NCBI GenBank assembly: GCA_009829735.1 | Contig: CM020618.1 | Span: forward strand, 27,628,894-27,692,893 | Source: Pyropia yezoensis | Taxonomy: Eukaryota > Rhodophyta > Bangiophyceae > Bangiales > Bangiaceae | Reading direction: 5' to 3' | Length of the DNA: 64,000 nucleotides | Shown here: positions 19,372 through 31,270 of the stretch, in pieces | Layout of the letters: every line of letters begins with the position of its first letter | How positions within the stretch are numbered: the first letter of the stretch is position 1 | Position numbers and translations under genes: made by a program | The notes under the pieces: model-generated | The model's database searches: none | Seen by the model: only the letters and a program-made list of their open reading frames with translations | What the model was told of the DNA's origin: nothing

Positions 19372-21025
19372 TTACGAGTACCTACCTTTTATGTAAACCG
19401 ATCGGTGATTATGTATTATGCTACACTTCCCATCACCGAGCTTGAAGCAATTCGGACAAACACAAAAGGAGCCACAGGGGCATACAGACCAACCCGCCCC
19501 CTTTCGGTGGGTGCGTGTTCTACACAGACGGCACGTAGCCCGGACGCGCTGCCTCCGCTGCTCCTCTTTCTCCTGGGCGGCCTTCACCTTCTCTGCGTCC
19601 TTGGCGGCGGCCTTGTCCGCCTTGGCTGCGGCAGCCGCTGCGCTGGCAGCCACCTCCGCGCGGTGCGCGTCCTGCAGATCGCCGCCGCTGTATATGTGCC
19701 CCTTCTTGACCGTAGCACGCCCCGCCACAACGGTGCGCGAGTCCGTAGGATGCTGGTCAAGGCATTGACGGATGACCAGAGCGGCCGCCGCGCGCGCCAG
19801 GTCAGCAACGTCGTCCTGGGGGAGGTCCATCCCGAGGCTGCGGCAGGCGAGGTGGAGCACGCGCTGACGGTCGAAAGGCACGAGCCCAACGGACTTAAAA
19901 AGACGCCCTGATGGTGGTGGGGGCGAAGGCAATCCTCTCTGCCTCTTACGCCGCCTGCAGCGCGCGATCACGGGTAGGCTGGCTCGTCAGCAGAGCGCGG
20001 ACAATCTTCTCCTCCGACAGGATGGGCACGTGCGTCTTGAGCACTGCAAAGCACATGTCATCCAGCATCTGGAGGAAGTGGGAGGTGTTGGCAACCAGCC
20101 ACCAAAGGTGCACGTTGTACTTGAGCGCCGACCGCACCACATCCACCTGCTTGTGGGACTGCAACTGGTCGCCCAGCAGCAAGCAGTCCCGCCCGGGGTT
20201 GCGGAGCTGCCACTCCCCACAAGACAGGTCCATCACGGCGGAAAAGGTCGTCGAGTCAATAAAGCCAGACTCAGTCCACCCGTAGTAGCGCGGCCATGAT
20301 GCACGCGTGCGGGTCTGGCAGCGAGAGAGCACGAAGCTGCTGGCTGCTGAGTCCTCCTCACCAAACCGACCTCGGAAGATGTACACGCTGAGGAACGGGG
20401 CCCCATCGCCACCCGCAAAGGACAGCAGGCTTGCCACAGTGGCGCCACGGGTGGTTTCCACGTTGGCCCGCTCCCGCTCAGCCGCCTGCACGCGCTTGAC
20501 CGCCAGACGTTTCCCGCCCGCCACCAGGCGGCATTCGTCGTAGTTAAAGACGGCCGATGGGGGAATCTTCCGCTCCGTGATAAACGCATCCAGCTGGTCC
20601 ACCCAGGAGATAATCTCGTTGAACACGGAGGAGGAGTTGCGCTTGTCAGAGAGTGCCTTGCATGTGCGAGTTAACAGGTCCTTCCGGTGGCGCTTGACCC
20701 AGTCCCGCGCCCACGTCGAACCCACCTTCTTGCCCCATAAGTCCTCCATCAAGGCAGCCAGCTGGGACCGGGTGAGGGAAAAATTTGCGTGGCTGAGCGC
20801 CTGGGCAGCGTAGACCAGCACGCGGTCCTCCGTCGCGGTCAAGACCGAGTTGCCATAGTGCTTGTCGTGCTGCTCGCGCCCGCGGTAATAAGTCGTCCGC
20901 ACCTTGGACACAGAAAAGCCCGACGCGGCAGCAAAGCGGGCAAAGACATCTTTGTCCGCCTCTCCATCGGCTACAGCGGCCAGCATCCCCGAGAGTAGCT
21001 CAGCGGTTTTTATGGAGGGGTCCAT
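19372..21025 (-). CDS. pogo/DDE_1-family transposase with Cys-rich C-terminus
   Basis: Transposase with an N-terminal HTH/CENP-B-type region (about 60-130, including WARDWVKRHRKDL) and a DDE_1 catalytic domain. The acidic residues are D163 (FNYDECRL), D286 (LLLGDQLQSH) and D322 (HFLQMLDDMCFAVLK), the DDD pattern of pogo. The frame breaks near 19,950. A 64-nt intron, 19,971-19,908 (GTGATC..ATCAG, phase 1), restores it, joining ..TSQPT to ..RLFKSVGLVPFDRQRVL, the usual end of the domain, for 529 aa in total. An Ala/Lys coiled segment and a Cys cluster (CRLC ... CPCGSFCVCPNC, zinc-binding in appearance) follow. All catalytic residues are present, so it could be active. A frameshift instead of an intron is possible. 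Confidence 0.82.
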
Positions 21026-21217
21026 GGTGATGAAGAGCGCGCTGGATGACGAAAGAATCGGGACACCGTGGCACCTGGATATTGCGAATTTACACCCCCC
21101 GATGCGAATTTATCACCGTGTCTCTACAGGGCAACCCGACGAGTACTGTATTGGAATCGAAACCCACAACCGCAAACTCCATCAAAAAACGGATCGACAA
21201 AAACGCTCTGAGCGCAG

Positions 21218-21313
21218 GAGTTTTCCGATCCGCAGCCAGCGTTGCTGCAGCCCAAAATGTCCACGAGATATTCTCGAGATATCCACCAAACGGATCGACA
21301 AAAACCCTCTAAT
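21218..21313 (-). repeat. right inverted arm of the DNA-transposon cluster
   Basis: Reverse-complement partner of 14,008-14,118. It carries the words GGATCGACAAAAAC twice (21,191-21,204 and 21,291-21,304) and TCTCGAGATATCCACC. It lies 92 bp outside the pogo right end. Confidence 0.6.
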
Positions 21314-21319
21314 GAGGTC

Positions 21320-22590
21320 GAGGACTGACGGCTTGATCGTGCGAAGGTGGACGCTCCGAGGTGCGGGCAGCGCTTTTCATTCGAAAAAAGAAGTCAAAGC
21401 ACGCCACACGTCGGTCAACGACGGCGGACCGCTGTACGCGGTCACCCACGGGAGCATGCCGGCACGCATTCTCTAGATAGACTTGGCATAGTTTCATTCT
21501 CTGGTGGTGGTTTCCCGGCCATGCACAGTGGGTCTAAGACCCTGTTCCTTAGAAACCTGCAATCGGCTGCGCGCATCCGTTTTTCCGCGTATTCGGCTGT
21601 TGGTTTGTGCAGAAATTGCGCTTGAATTGCTCATCTGGACACTTTTTCCGCTCTGGCAAACAACGAAAGTGCTGCCAGCGCGACACTGGCTTGCGTAGAA
21701 CAGTCAAGTATGATGCACGGTGGAACATGAAGAAGCAGAGAAATTTTGCGCGACCAATGCTAGCACTGGCTACGGTCTTCTCCGGCATTGCCAACGTCGT
21801 AGCTGGGGACCAGCTCACACGTAGGAGGGACCATGCTGCCGAAGCATCACATGAGGCATTTCCTTGACGTTGTTGATAAAGACCATCTGTCAATAAATGC
21901 ACAGCCACGCAAGGAGGTTGCTGACAGTGGTTGTCATCGCATCAAAGACGTTGCTCTGACAAACACGTCCTTTGTCACAAAGAAAATGTGAAACGCTGTT
22001 GAGTTATTTTTTTTAACCTGAGGATATGACCGATAGACAAACGTTTTAGATGAGGAGACCGACCGTGACGTGCTCGTCGTAATGGTCAGAAAAAAACGAC
22101 AAACAACGATATCCCCAACAAAGAGCACGTTCTCTGCGACGAAATCGGCCTTCACTGTGAGAAACGCCCGCTCAGACGTGCGCCCCGTGTCTCCATGGTG
22201 CGTCCCCGCCCACTCGTCAGCTGGCTAGGAGGGTCAAGCAAAAGCCTCTACCGAGCTTGTTGGCCTATCCCTCTGCCGGTCAATACGCTTATATACTGCG
22301 CTGTTCGCATCAGCCCTATCCTCGGTCGCGCCCTCACTGCCCGCGCGCGCACCCCCTCGGTGCCCTCGCGTGCAGGGCGGACCCACACAGCAGCCTCAGC
22401 TCCTCGGTCCGCACGCCCTCCCCCCCGGTGCGCCCCTCCGCGCGCTCACGCGGCGTGCCTGTCCGCGCGCCCACCCGGCGCGCCCGTCCATCCTCGTGCC
22501 CTCCCCGACGCAACGCCGTGGTGCCCGTCGAGTTCATCCGCTCCGCTCCTTCCGCGCCCTCAGTGCCGCCCGATGGTTGGCCGGATCAGA
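21320..22590. other. spacer, nothing recognised
   Basis: Mixed composition, with GC-rich CCGCGCGCCC-type sequence after 22,330. Short open frames only, with no domain and no repeat ends seen. Confidence 0.5.
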
Positions 22591-22592
22591 AA

Positions 22593-22745
22593 GTGAGAGA
22601 GACAAGCTCAATGCACTTTGGTCAAATCCCAGGAAGTGAGAGAGACAAGCTCGATGCACATTGATCAAGTTCCAGAGGGTGAGAGAGACTAGCTCGATGC
22701 CCATTGGTAAAATTCCATAGGGTGAGAGAGACTAGCTCGACGTAG
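22593..22745. repeat. 43-bp tandem repeat, about 3.5 units
   Basis: Units start at 22,593, 22,636, 22,679 and 22,722, exactly 43 bp apart. Each begins GTGAGAGAGAC.AGCTC and carries ATTG or TTTGGT about 25 nt in. The last unit is partial. It is non-coding and sits between the GC-rich spacer and the remains of GypE. Confidence 0.9.
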
Positions 22746-23159
22746 CCACGCCGCCCGACGGGGCGCCCCCCGCCCCCGCCGTCCCGTTCCCACAGTCGCT
22801 TAGTGCCCCGCGCCATGCGGGGCCGACGTTGGGTGGAGCAAGGTCAGTCGGCGGGCAGGCACGCGCACACTCGCGCACACACACACGCCCCGACCCCGCG
22901 CCCACTCCACACAGCACACGCCAACGGCGACGGTTGCGTACTCTTGGGGGAGCGGAGGAGGGTCCGGGGAAGAAGAAGGGTGCCCAGGGTTTGGGGGTGT
23001 GCAGTGGGGGTGAGCTTGACGACGGTGGGCAGGTGGTCGAAGGTAAAGTGGTCTTTGCCTGGGGTCGCGGGCTCGATGGTCGATGGTCTGCCCCCCTCCT
23101 TCCTCTGCCCTCGCCCTCGGTCACTCTGTACATATACCCTCGGGGGTCTCTCAGGAGGC

Positions 23160-25640
23160 CCTCCGCGTAGTCCCTCAAAGGTCGGGCACCAGTTGCCTTG
23201 AAATCGGCGGGGGTGGTCACCCCCTCTCTCGCAGGGCGTGTTCAGAGGGGCTCCATGGCCGTTCGAGGACCCGGCGTCGGCACGGGTGCTTGGCGTGGCC
23301 ATGAGATTGGTCTTGTACAGTAGTCCTTGCCGAAACTGGGACATAAAATTCCGGTTTCGGTCGCAGACGATGTCCACTGGAAGTCCGAAGGTACGGTAGA
23401 CATGGTCGTGGAACAATAGCGCGACACGTCTGGCGCTTGTCTCAGGCTCCGTGGGTGCCAGTCTAATCATCTTGGAGAGCCGGTCCACGACGACCAGCAG
23501 TCCTTTGTGGCCGCGGGCAGTCACCGGCAGGGGCGTGATAAAGTTCATGGAAATACTTTGCCATGGCCGGCTCGGAGGATGTAGTGCTTGCAACAGTTGT
23601 AAGGGGGCTTGGGTAGTGCTCTTGAAACGTTGGCAGGCGTCACAGCTCTGCACATAGTCCTTGATGTCTTGTCGCATCGTTTTCCAGTAAAACCTGGCGA
23701 CGAGGTCTTTCGTTGTTTTGCGTACGCCCATGTGACCCTTACTTGGAGTATCATGGTAGTCGTGGAGGATGGCCTGACGAGAACGGCCACTTGGGACGCA
23801 AACGTGGACATACCTCGTGAGGAAGGGGCCATCCCGTTGAAAAGGGATCTTAGGGTTCATGATGAGGTCGGTGAACTCGGGGTCATCAGCATAAGCGGCT
23901 AGTAGGCTTTCTTGGTATTCTTTGTTCAGCTCCAGGTGTGACACGTTGTTGACGGGTTGTATCTTCTCATCTTCTTCGTGAACTTCGGTTTTGGCGAGGA
24001 TGCTATTGTGGCACAGTTGCTCTTGGGATTTGTCTAAAGTCCGAGCAGACCAAGTGATTTAGGTCGCTTTCTGCTTGGGCTGCTTGGGTAACACAGGTTT
24101 CTTGACTTTCTTGGGTTGCTCCGGGACACTCTTGGGTTCGTTCGGTTTCTTGGTGATCGCGAAAGCTTTTTCGAGCACGCGAGAAAGCAGCTCCGCATTG
24201 GCTTCGACGCGGGGCTCGGCTCCTTCGGTGCTTCGCGAGAGTGCGTCAGCTACTGCGTTCTTTGTTCCCGGGACGGGCACGATCTTAAAGTCCTACTGCT
24301 CCAGCACATCCAACCAACGCACATGTTGGTCGTTCAACTTGTCTTGAGTTTTCAGGTAAGGCAGGGACTCGTGATCAGTGAGGACGTCGAAGCTTCGTCC
24401 GTGTAGAGAGCACCGCCAGTGTCGAATTGCTTTTACAATCGCCAAGAGCTCTCGCTCTCGGATGGTGTACCGCTGCTCGTGGATGTTCAGCGTTTGGGAA
24501 AAAAAAGGCGACAGGACGGCGTCCCATTCCGTCGTCCTGCTCCAAAATAGCTCCCACTGCCCAACCACTCGCGTCGGTGGAAAGCACCACCGGAAGCTCA
24601 GGATCAAAGGCACGAAGCCCCGGAGCGCTCATGACCTTCCCTTTGATAGCGAGGAAGGCGTCTTCTCAGGGTGACGTTCAGTCGAAGTCGACATGACTCG
24701 TCAACCCCGTCAAAGGCCCTGCCTGAGTAGCCATATCCTTGATAAACCGACGGTAAAAGTTCACCATTCCCAAGAATGATTGCACATCGCGCTTGCTCGT
24801 TGGAGTCGGCCACCTCTGGATAGCCCCGATGTTGACGCCCTCCATCTCGAAGCCAGTTGCTGAGACGACGTTGCCAAGGAATTCAACAGAGGTTCGGCCA
24901 AACTTGCACGTAGAGGTCTTGGCGAAGAGCTTGTGCTCATTAAGCTTATCCAGCACTTGCCTTAGGTGCCGTATGTTTTCGACCTTCGGCTTGCTGAAGA
25001 TGAGGATTTCATCCAGGTAAGCCGACACAAACTGGTCGATGAAGGGTCTAAAAATGTCGTTGACTAAGTTCACGAATGCTGCAGGTGCGTTTGTGAGGCC
25101 GAACGGTGCGACCAGAAACTTAAACAGGCCGTACTTTGTTCGGAAAGCTGTCATAGGGATGGACTCGGGGTCGAGGCGGATCTGATGGATGCGCGAGCGA
25201 AGGTCCAAGGTTGTAAAGATCGACACTTCGCGGAGGTTGCCAAAAGTCTCGTCGATCCGAGGTAGGGGGTAGCAGTCCTTGACCGTTTGTTTGTTCAGGG
25301 CTCGGTTGTCGATGCACAGGCGCAAGCCACCGTCCTTCTTGGCTGCAAATAGTACCGGAGCTCCCCACGGTGATGTGCTTGGTTGGATAAAGCCTTTCTC
25401 GATCAGTTCTCGGATATGGTAAAGTAGCTCTTGGCTCTCTCACTCGGACAGGCGATATATGCCTTTCTTGTGGGGTTTGGCTTTGTTGGCCTACTCAATC
25501 TTGAAACGAGGTCGGCCGCGATCAGGGGGAAGTCATTTGGGTAGATCGTCAGGGAAGACGTGTTGGTACCCGAGGAGTACATTTTGGATGTTTTTGACGC
25601 GTGAGGCTGGGCCCACTCCCGTGGTGTTCAATTCAAACAG
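23160..25640 (-). pseudogene. GypE: decayed Ty3/gypsy pol (RT-RNase H-integrase)
   Basis: Minus-strand polyprotein broken by stops and frameshifts. From 25,640 downward: the linker VFPDDLPK with nonsense codons, then RT (SPWGAPVLFAAKKDG, CIDNRALN, PFGLTNAPAAF). The catalytic box reads AYLDE instead of YLDD. RNase H is split over two frames (STDASGWAVGAIL, RERELLAIV, LTDHES). Integrase has an HHCC zinc finger (H..GHMGV ... CDACQ) and the core, where the first catalytic Asp is Asn (MNFITPLP) and the second is in VCDRNRNF. The region that should carry the Glu (HPQT.G..ER) is lost by a frameshift near 23,300. No LTR or gag was found. It belongs to a gypsy lineage different from GypA-D. Confidence 0.85.
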
Positions 25641-28600
25641 ACCAACCCTTCAAGCGGCGCTCAGACGATGAACGCGCCACCGAGCACCCCTCCGACCCAT
25701 GTGTCACACTCCAAGACGTACCACGGCCGTCCCTGAATTTCCATCTCCCACCGCCGCGGCCCTCGCCACGCGCCGCGCGAGCTGTCCCAGCGCCCGCCTG
25801 CGGCGCACCGCTGTGGTGCCTCAAGCGGACCGCGGCCGCCCAGGGATGATCGCCCCGGTCCTGGACGGCTTCGGGTGGAGCAGAAGAAGGGAAGGAGTGT
25901 GGTAGGTCTCGAAGAGTTAGCGGGAGAGCCTGGCGAGGCAGCAACATCCGGGCGACGGCCAGAGGAGAGGCGGGTGAACGCGCCATCCCGTCGTTGCCTG
26001 CGGGACTGCTGTGCACAGCGCGGCATATGAGCCACCCTTCTGGCCTCGACCCCGCGGGCCTGCGCCGCCGCTGCGTTCAAACTTCCTGTCGCAGATCCAT
26101 CGGCAGGCGCAGCTGTTGCGGGGATTAAAGTCGTGAATTTCTCATGAATTTGCTGACTCAAGTGCTGCCGCGGGGGGGCTGCCGCGAACTGACACTGTCG
26201 CAGGATGCGGCACGGAGTGGCTTTTACAAAGGCCACTTCTCGCCGCATCCCGCGGCAGCTTGATTTCGCGGCACACAATGCAGGACACGTGGACAGCAAC
26301 AGACAATCCCAGAGAGCCATAAAGTGTCGCGAACTCGCTGCCACAACCTCAGATGTGTCCCGGAACGACCGTGTGCCCCACAGGCGGCGGGGGGGAGGGG
26401 CGGAGGTGATGATGGCGCACAAGAGGGGCAAGGTCGCTTGGTGCACAGGAGGTGTAAAGGCACCAATGTCGGCGACCTCTCTCCGCTGAAGGGATCATCC
26501 CGCCACCGCAAGTGGTCGATGCGGCCGACAATGAGGCCATCAGCCGTCCGCTGACGAATGCACCACTCCACTTGCGATGATCGCTGCTGACACAGCACAC
26601 GAAGGACCGTAGCAAGCGCCTCCCATTCACACGTTGCTCAATAGGAAAAGTACGACTTCACGCGTTGCACAAACACATTTGAGACAACGTTTATCGATCC
26701 ACATGCATGCCAACATGCTGCGCCTCGTTGCAACCCACTGCAGTGGCACATTGTTAACTTAGTTGAAAGGTCCATTCGTCCATTGCCGTGATCAACCACG
26801 ACAACAAGAAAGCCCAGTCACCCCCGAGAAGTAGACACCCTATCTGCTCTCTGCCTCTATAACTGCACTCCCCCTCTGACTGCCACCACCCAGCGCAGAT
26901 ATCATTGAGCGAACCATCTTGAGATGACGCTTGTTTTCAAGTAGCTCACGCGTCCTCTCACGACCTAGTACATTTGGTCGCCTGGGTCCTACCCCGCAGA
27001 ACCATTCCGATTCGGGTGCCGCTTCGCCCTCAACAAGAGAATCACCGGAAATAAAGCAGTCAAGTTCCATCCAAGCGTAACAGATAGGTGCATCCTGGGG
27101 CCAATCGCTGCAATCGAGAGTGGTACGAGACAAGAGAGCGCATTCAAACAGTCCCTCAATAACTAAGTGCCTCTGGGTCGCCCCTCTCAATCACAAGGCG
27201 CCTCGTCGTCCCTTCCCACGCCCATTATCTCTTGCTCTCAAGAGCGAGGGTGTACTCACCCACGACCCTCCTTGGACTCACATGTACTCCGCAGCCGTCG
27301 GCCCTCCGCGGTACAAGCGACTATGCCTCCTTTGCCGCGTGTCAGTCGGACAGCGCATCGTCAGACGAGAACTTTTTCCGTGTCGGCACCACAGAAAAAG
27401 AGCAATGGAACAGAGTCGTCAGAGCAAGCTCCCACGTACTGGCGCATGTGTTGGTAACGCGTTGCAATAAGCGTTGGTGCGATTGTTCAGAAGATTCGGA
27501 CGCTTGAAATCCCGACGCCCCGGCAACTTTCCCATAGCCCTGTCCAGACGGGGCCGCGTCTTCCTGTCTCCCTCCTCTCTCTCCCGGATCAGTTCCAAGA
27601 TATCTCCATCGTACGAGCCGTTGCAAAATGCCTCAACGGTCGATCAACCGGTTCTGAATGAGCCGCAAGCAGGTGCACAATAAGAGTCTCAGAGAAGGAG
27701 CGCAAGAATGCAAAATAAATCTTTGAAGCGTGAGAGGGGGGCGCATGACAACGTAATGAGCTACCTCATAGAATGTGACACATGCTCGCGGCGACCGACC
27801 GAATGCGTCGGAGCAGGGGCGGGGCAAAAGGCACGGGAGCCGATTTTATCCAATGTAGCACGATTTGTCACCATATCTATGCATGTGCGCCCCAGATGAC
27901 AGTCAGAGGAAGACGGGCGCTCCGCCAGAACTCTGACTGGACGAAGCGGAAGACGATCTGAAGATCTAGACTCGCCCAGAAGCCTTGGCGATTCCGAAGT
28001 ACTGCCGGACTCAACTCACTCGGTAGTAAATGGCCGTCAACAGCGGACAGTGTGACTGTCAATGTTTGCTGATAGTTTACTTGATGATATCTCGTCACGG
28101 AGCTCTTTGCGCAGTCAACCTCATTTCCTGTGCTCATCCTATGGGAAGGAAAAGGGGAAACAAGCAGTCAGCGAGGGCTTCAAGCTCCGCCGCATTTCGA
28201 GCAGTGTCTTAGAGCATTCGTGACTGCCGTTCGCAGTGCACTACTTTGTGGCTTCTAAGCTTTCTCGCTGCAAGCAATGAAATGCGACGACTTGCCACTC
28301 TTCGGTAGAAATTGTGTGCGAGATCTATCTGCTTCCGCGCGTGGAAGGCGATCTCTCGTGGGCTACTACGCGTGAATCGTGTGGTCAGGAGGGGAGCTGA
28401 GGCTTCCCAGCGTCCGCGAGAGGTGCTCAGGAGAGCTGGAACGATTGGTCCCGTTGAAAGCAATGTGCCCGCAAGGGCGGGGACTCCCCGCAGCGCTCAG
28501 GTGACATGGTTTTGACAAACCAGGCAACAAGGTGCGGAGGGCGGGAAGAACCGGATACGCGGGGCGGCCATTTTCGCGCGAGGAGCGGGGATGGGTGGGG

Positions 28601-29517
28601 GGGGGGGGCTCGACCTCAGCAGAAGAAGGGGGGGCGGGGGTGGCGGGAGGGCTGGTGATAGAGATGTTATACAGGACTCAGTTCGTTGTGTGGATCATGA
28701 CTGGGACGACTGAGTGCTGTGCTATCGTCTCTTCGACCTTCCTTCAGCTATGAACGCTGGTTCGAGCGACGTTGTGAGACTGTAGCTTCTTTGTGGGCTC
28801 CTTTGTGCGCTGAGGTAGACCGGCGTGTCTTGTATTCACAGGACGATTTGTTTTCTCTTTTTTTTGTCTGGTCCTCAGTCTCTGCATGTCACGTGCTTTC
28901 GCTGTATCTTGTGGTCTCGGTGCGCATAGTCCTGCATTTGGCACTCGTCAACGAAGGGAAAGCCTGTCACCATAATGGCGTCGATGGACCGCTCGGAAGG
29001 GGCTGCTGGACATGTTCAGGTTTTTTTTCCCCGCGTGTCTCTTCCCCGCGAAGCGTACAATGGGCGTGACCGATGCAGATTGAGGCGATGTCTACAAGAC
29101 ATCGCCTCATTGGGAGTTGTGTACGACCTTACATCTGTCGAAAGACACCTGAGGGGGTGGAGGGCGGAGACGGAGACGCAGTGGTGAGTCATAAATCACC
29201 GTCGCCGTCTGCATAGCTGCCGCTGGCTGTGCGGCTGGTTCCAAGTCGCTGCCGCGTGGACTTCGTCGTTTTCTTGCCTGTACCACCCCTGAGATGCGCT
29301 TCCGGGGCGCCGCGTGCAATCCGACCAGTAGTCTTTACCCGACAAGCTTCGTCCGGTTCCGTGCAGTGCTCTATGATCAGGAATGGCGCTCTTGGAGCAC
29401 TTGATGAGGACATGAAGTGTTCAAAGGAACTGGTAGAAGGAGTCAGCGTGGCTATTCCCATGAATGGGTACGGTTTTATTTTATATGATGGAATGAGACT
29501 GGATGGGGCTGTTGCGG
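25641..29517. other. spacer, no supportable gene
   Basis: Composition becomes more balanced after 26.6 kb. Several frames of 60-260 codons exist on both strands (for example 25,661-26,446 minus), but none shows a domain, compositional signature or conserved motif that I recognise. A run AGGCGATGTCTACAAGACATCGCCT near 29,083-29,107 is a perfect palindrome-like hairpin. Confidence 0.45.
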
Positions 29518-29522
29518 CCGGT
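29518..29522. other. target-site duplication of GypC, left
   Basis: CCGGT, directly next to the outer end of the GypC 3' LTR at 29,523. The same 5 bp follows the outer end of the GypC 5' LTR at 52,823-52,827. Confidence 0.7.
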
Positions 29523-29770
29523 TGTAGCACAATAGGGAACCGTCGTAAGTCCACTCTCAGGGAACACTCACCAGGGGGGATCGGCAACAACGTCACCGGG
29601 GGGCCAAGGATGCTGTCCTTGGAGCGCAAGCCACGGCACCAAGATGGAAGCCCAAATGGGAGGGGCTTGTTGTTCTACCATGGCCGGCGGTGGATTAGCC
29701 GCCGGCCCCCTCGTTATAAACCCTCGGAGACACCACTAACTACCCTCCACCCCAAGATGCAAGTCCCTAT
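29523..29770 (-). repeat. GypC 3' LTR (R-U5 part recognisable)
   Basis: On the minus strand it aligns throughout with 40,830-41,074 (the GypC 5' LTR), from ACTT.CATCT.GGGG to the terminal TTGTGCTACA, with many substitutions but constant order. The U3 portion, expected up to about 29,885, does not align convincingly with the 5' copy. The element seems old, or U3 has been rearranged. Confidence 0.75.
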
Positions 29771-30351
29771 CCGCCCCTCAGATTCGGCCCGTCCTCGGGT
29801 GGATTTGCATTCGGCTTTCCGAATGTAAGTGTGTCGCGCGACCGTTTACCAATCGGGTGGGGCTTCGCGCCCTGTCGCGGCAGACACCCTTTTCCGGGGT
29901 TGATTGAGGGGTGTGCCCCCCTCTGTGTGGCGCGCAATCGATCCGTTTTCCGGACCGTTGAATTCCCGATGCGGGTTTTGAGTCACGACCCCCTCTTCCG
30001 GGGAGTGGTGCCAGCGGATCCGCCATCAGGCGTCTAGTGGTAGGGACGCCCCTCTCCGGTGGGCGAGTATGTGAGGGCCGGGACTGCCCGCGTTTCGCAT
30101 GGGCGGCTGCGGGGTGACCCCCTTGATTACCCCGTGTGGGGGCGTGGCCCTGGCCCAGGTGCCTGGGTTGAGCGCCCTCGTAGCTCTGTGGATGCGGGCC
30201 GTCCCGCGTTTCCGTATCGCCCGTGCCGGGTTCTGCGGTCATAAGCGCGGGTGCCCGCGCTTCCATGGCTCGTACCTGTTCTCACACCGTACCGGGTCGT
30301 AGCCGGCTGCGGCTTATTGGCACGGGAGACCCCTCCTGCTCCGGATTCACC

Positions 30352-31038
30352 ATGTCTCACCCCCAGGTTCCCGGGCATGCGGAAGATCTCCTTTTCAAGA
30401 GGGAGATGGAGGACGACGCGCCAGTCGCTCCTACTGCCTCCGAGTGCTTCCTGGCGAGCTCGTCGGAGGACGACGAGGATAAAGTCACCATCCGCGTGTC
30501 GGCGGCTAGTCCGACGGGCGGGCTGTCGTCGGTGAGCAGGGGCACGACGGTGCCGTCGGGGGGCGGTCAACCGCGTGTAGCGGCGTCTCTTCCTGCTACT
30601 CCGGCTGCCCGGATGGGGCCTGGAGCCGGTGCCTGCTCGGCTCTTCCTCAAGCTGGTGCGGCCGTTGAGGTGAGTGGTAGTGGCGGCGCCCCGCCCGGTG
30701 TGGCGGGTCAAGATGGTGCGGGCGCCCGCCCGGCCGGTGCTCCGGCCGTCGGGGCGGCAGAAGTGCCTCCCCAGTACGTCTCAGGGGTGACGTCGTCGGA
30801 TGGGGTCGGAGGTGGTGTACTAGCCGCGGTGCCGCGGGCTTCGGCGGTCATGAAGTACCTTCTCCGATGGCGGTGGACACGGGGAGCTACTCCGGGCGGG
30901 TGCCCGCCCTTCTCCTTCCTCCTCGGCCCCGCGCGCCTGTGGTGCCGGCACATCTGCCGGCTGGGCTTCCGCCGGAGCCGGCGATCCTCCCAGGGCCGGC
31001 CCGGGTTGCCCCGGTACCAACCGGTATCCCGGCTTTGA
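30352..31038 (+). CDS. ORF antisense to GypC between pol and 3' LTR
   Basis: 228-aa frame from an ATG in a good context (CACCATGTC). It begins MSHPQVPGHAEDLLFKREME, with an acidic Asp/Glu-Ser patch (ASSSEDDEDK), and then turns Gly/Ala/Pro-rich. No family recognised. It is antisense to GypC and lies between the pol stop (31,271, -) and the 3' LTR, the same place and orientation as the antisense ORF of GypA. Further open frames (30,867-31,187 and 31,130-31,348, +) may be frameshifted continuations. It could be a chance frame in GC-rich DNA. Confidence 0.4.
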   Translation: MSHPQVPGHAEDLLFKREMEDDAPVAPTASECFLASSSEDDEDKVTIRVSAASPTGGLSSVSRGTTVPSGGGQPRVAASLPATPAARMGPGAGACSALPQAGAAVEVSGSGGAPPGVAGQDGAGARPAGAPAVGAAEVPPQYVSGVTSSDGVGGGVLAAVPRASAVMKYLLRWRWTRGATPGGCPPFSFLLGPARLWCRHICRLGFRRSRRSSQGRPGLPRYQPVSRL

Positions 31039-31270
31039 GTACTTCCCGGGGGTATCCCCATTTTGACGTTGACGGCGCCCTTCCCGCCCATGGCTGGGCT
31101 GAAGTCGGCGTCGAGCTGGCGTCGCAACCATGGTGTCATTTCGGGCGCGTTTCGCACAGACAGAACGTGTGCGTTGCAGACCGGTAACGGTCGCGCGCCG
31201 GTGTACACTCTTGTGCGCCTGTCCTTGTGGCAGGAGGGGCGGGAACCCCGAGTTGGTGTTGGTTGGGTTG

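Larger units (their letters stand above)
19055..21126 (-). mobile_element. pogo-like DNA transposon, 2.07 kb
   Basis: About 42-bp terminal inverted repeats: 19,056-19,097 (starting GAGACACGGTGATAAATTCG) and 21,083-21,124, with a single mismatch or so. Each contains two copies of AAATTCGCA. TA dinucleotides occur at both outer edges (19,053-19,054 and 21,125-21,126), in line with the TA target of the Tc1/mariner/pogo superfamily; one extra T at the left edge leaves the exact border open by 1 bp. It encodes one transposase on the minus strand. Confidence 0.88.

Noticed and set aside
22593-22745. CRISPR-like array
   Set aside because: Contiguous tandem units without distinct spacers, in a eukaryotic context.
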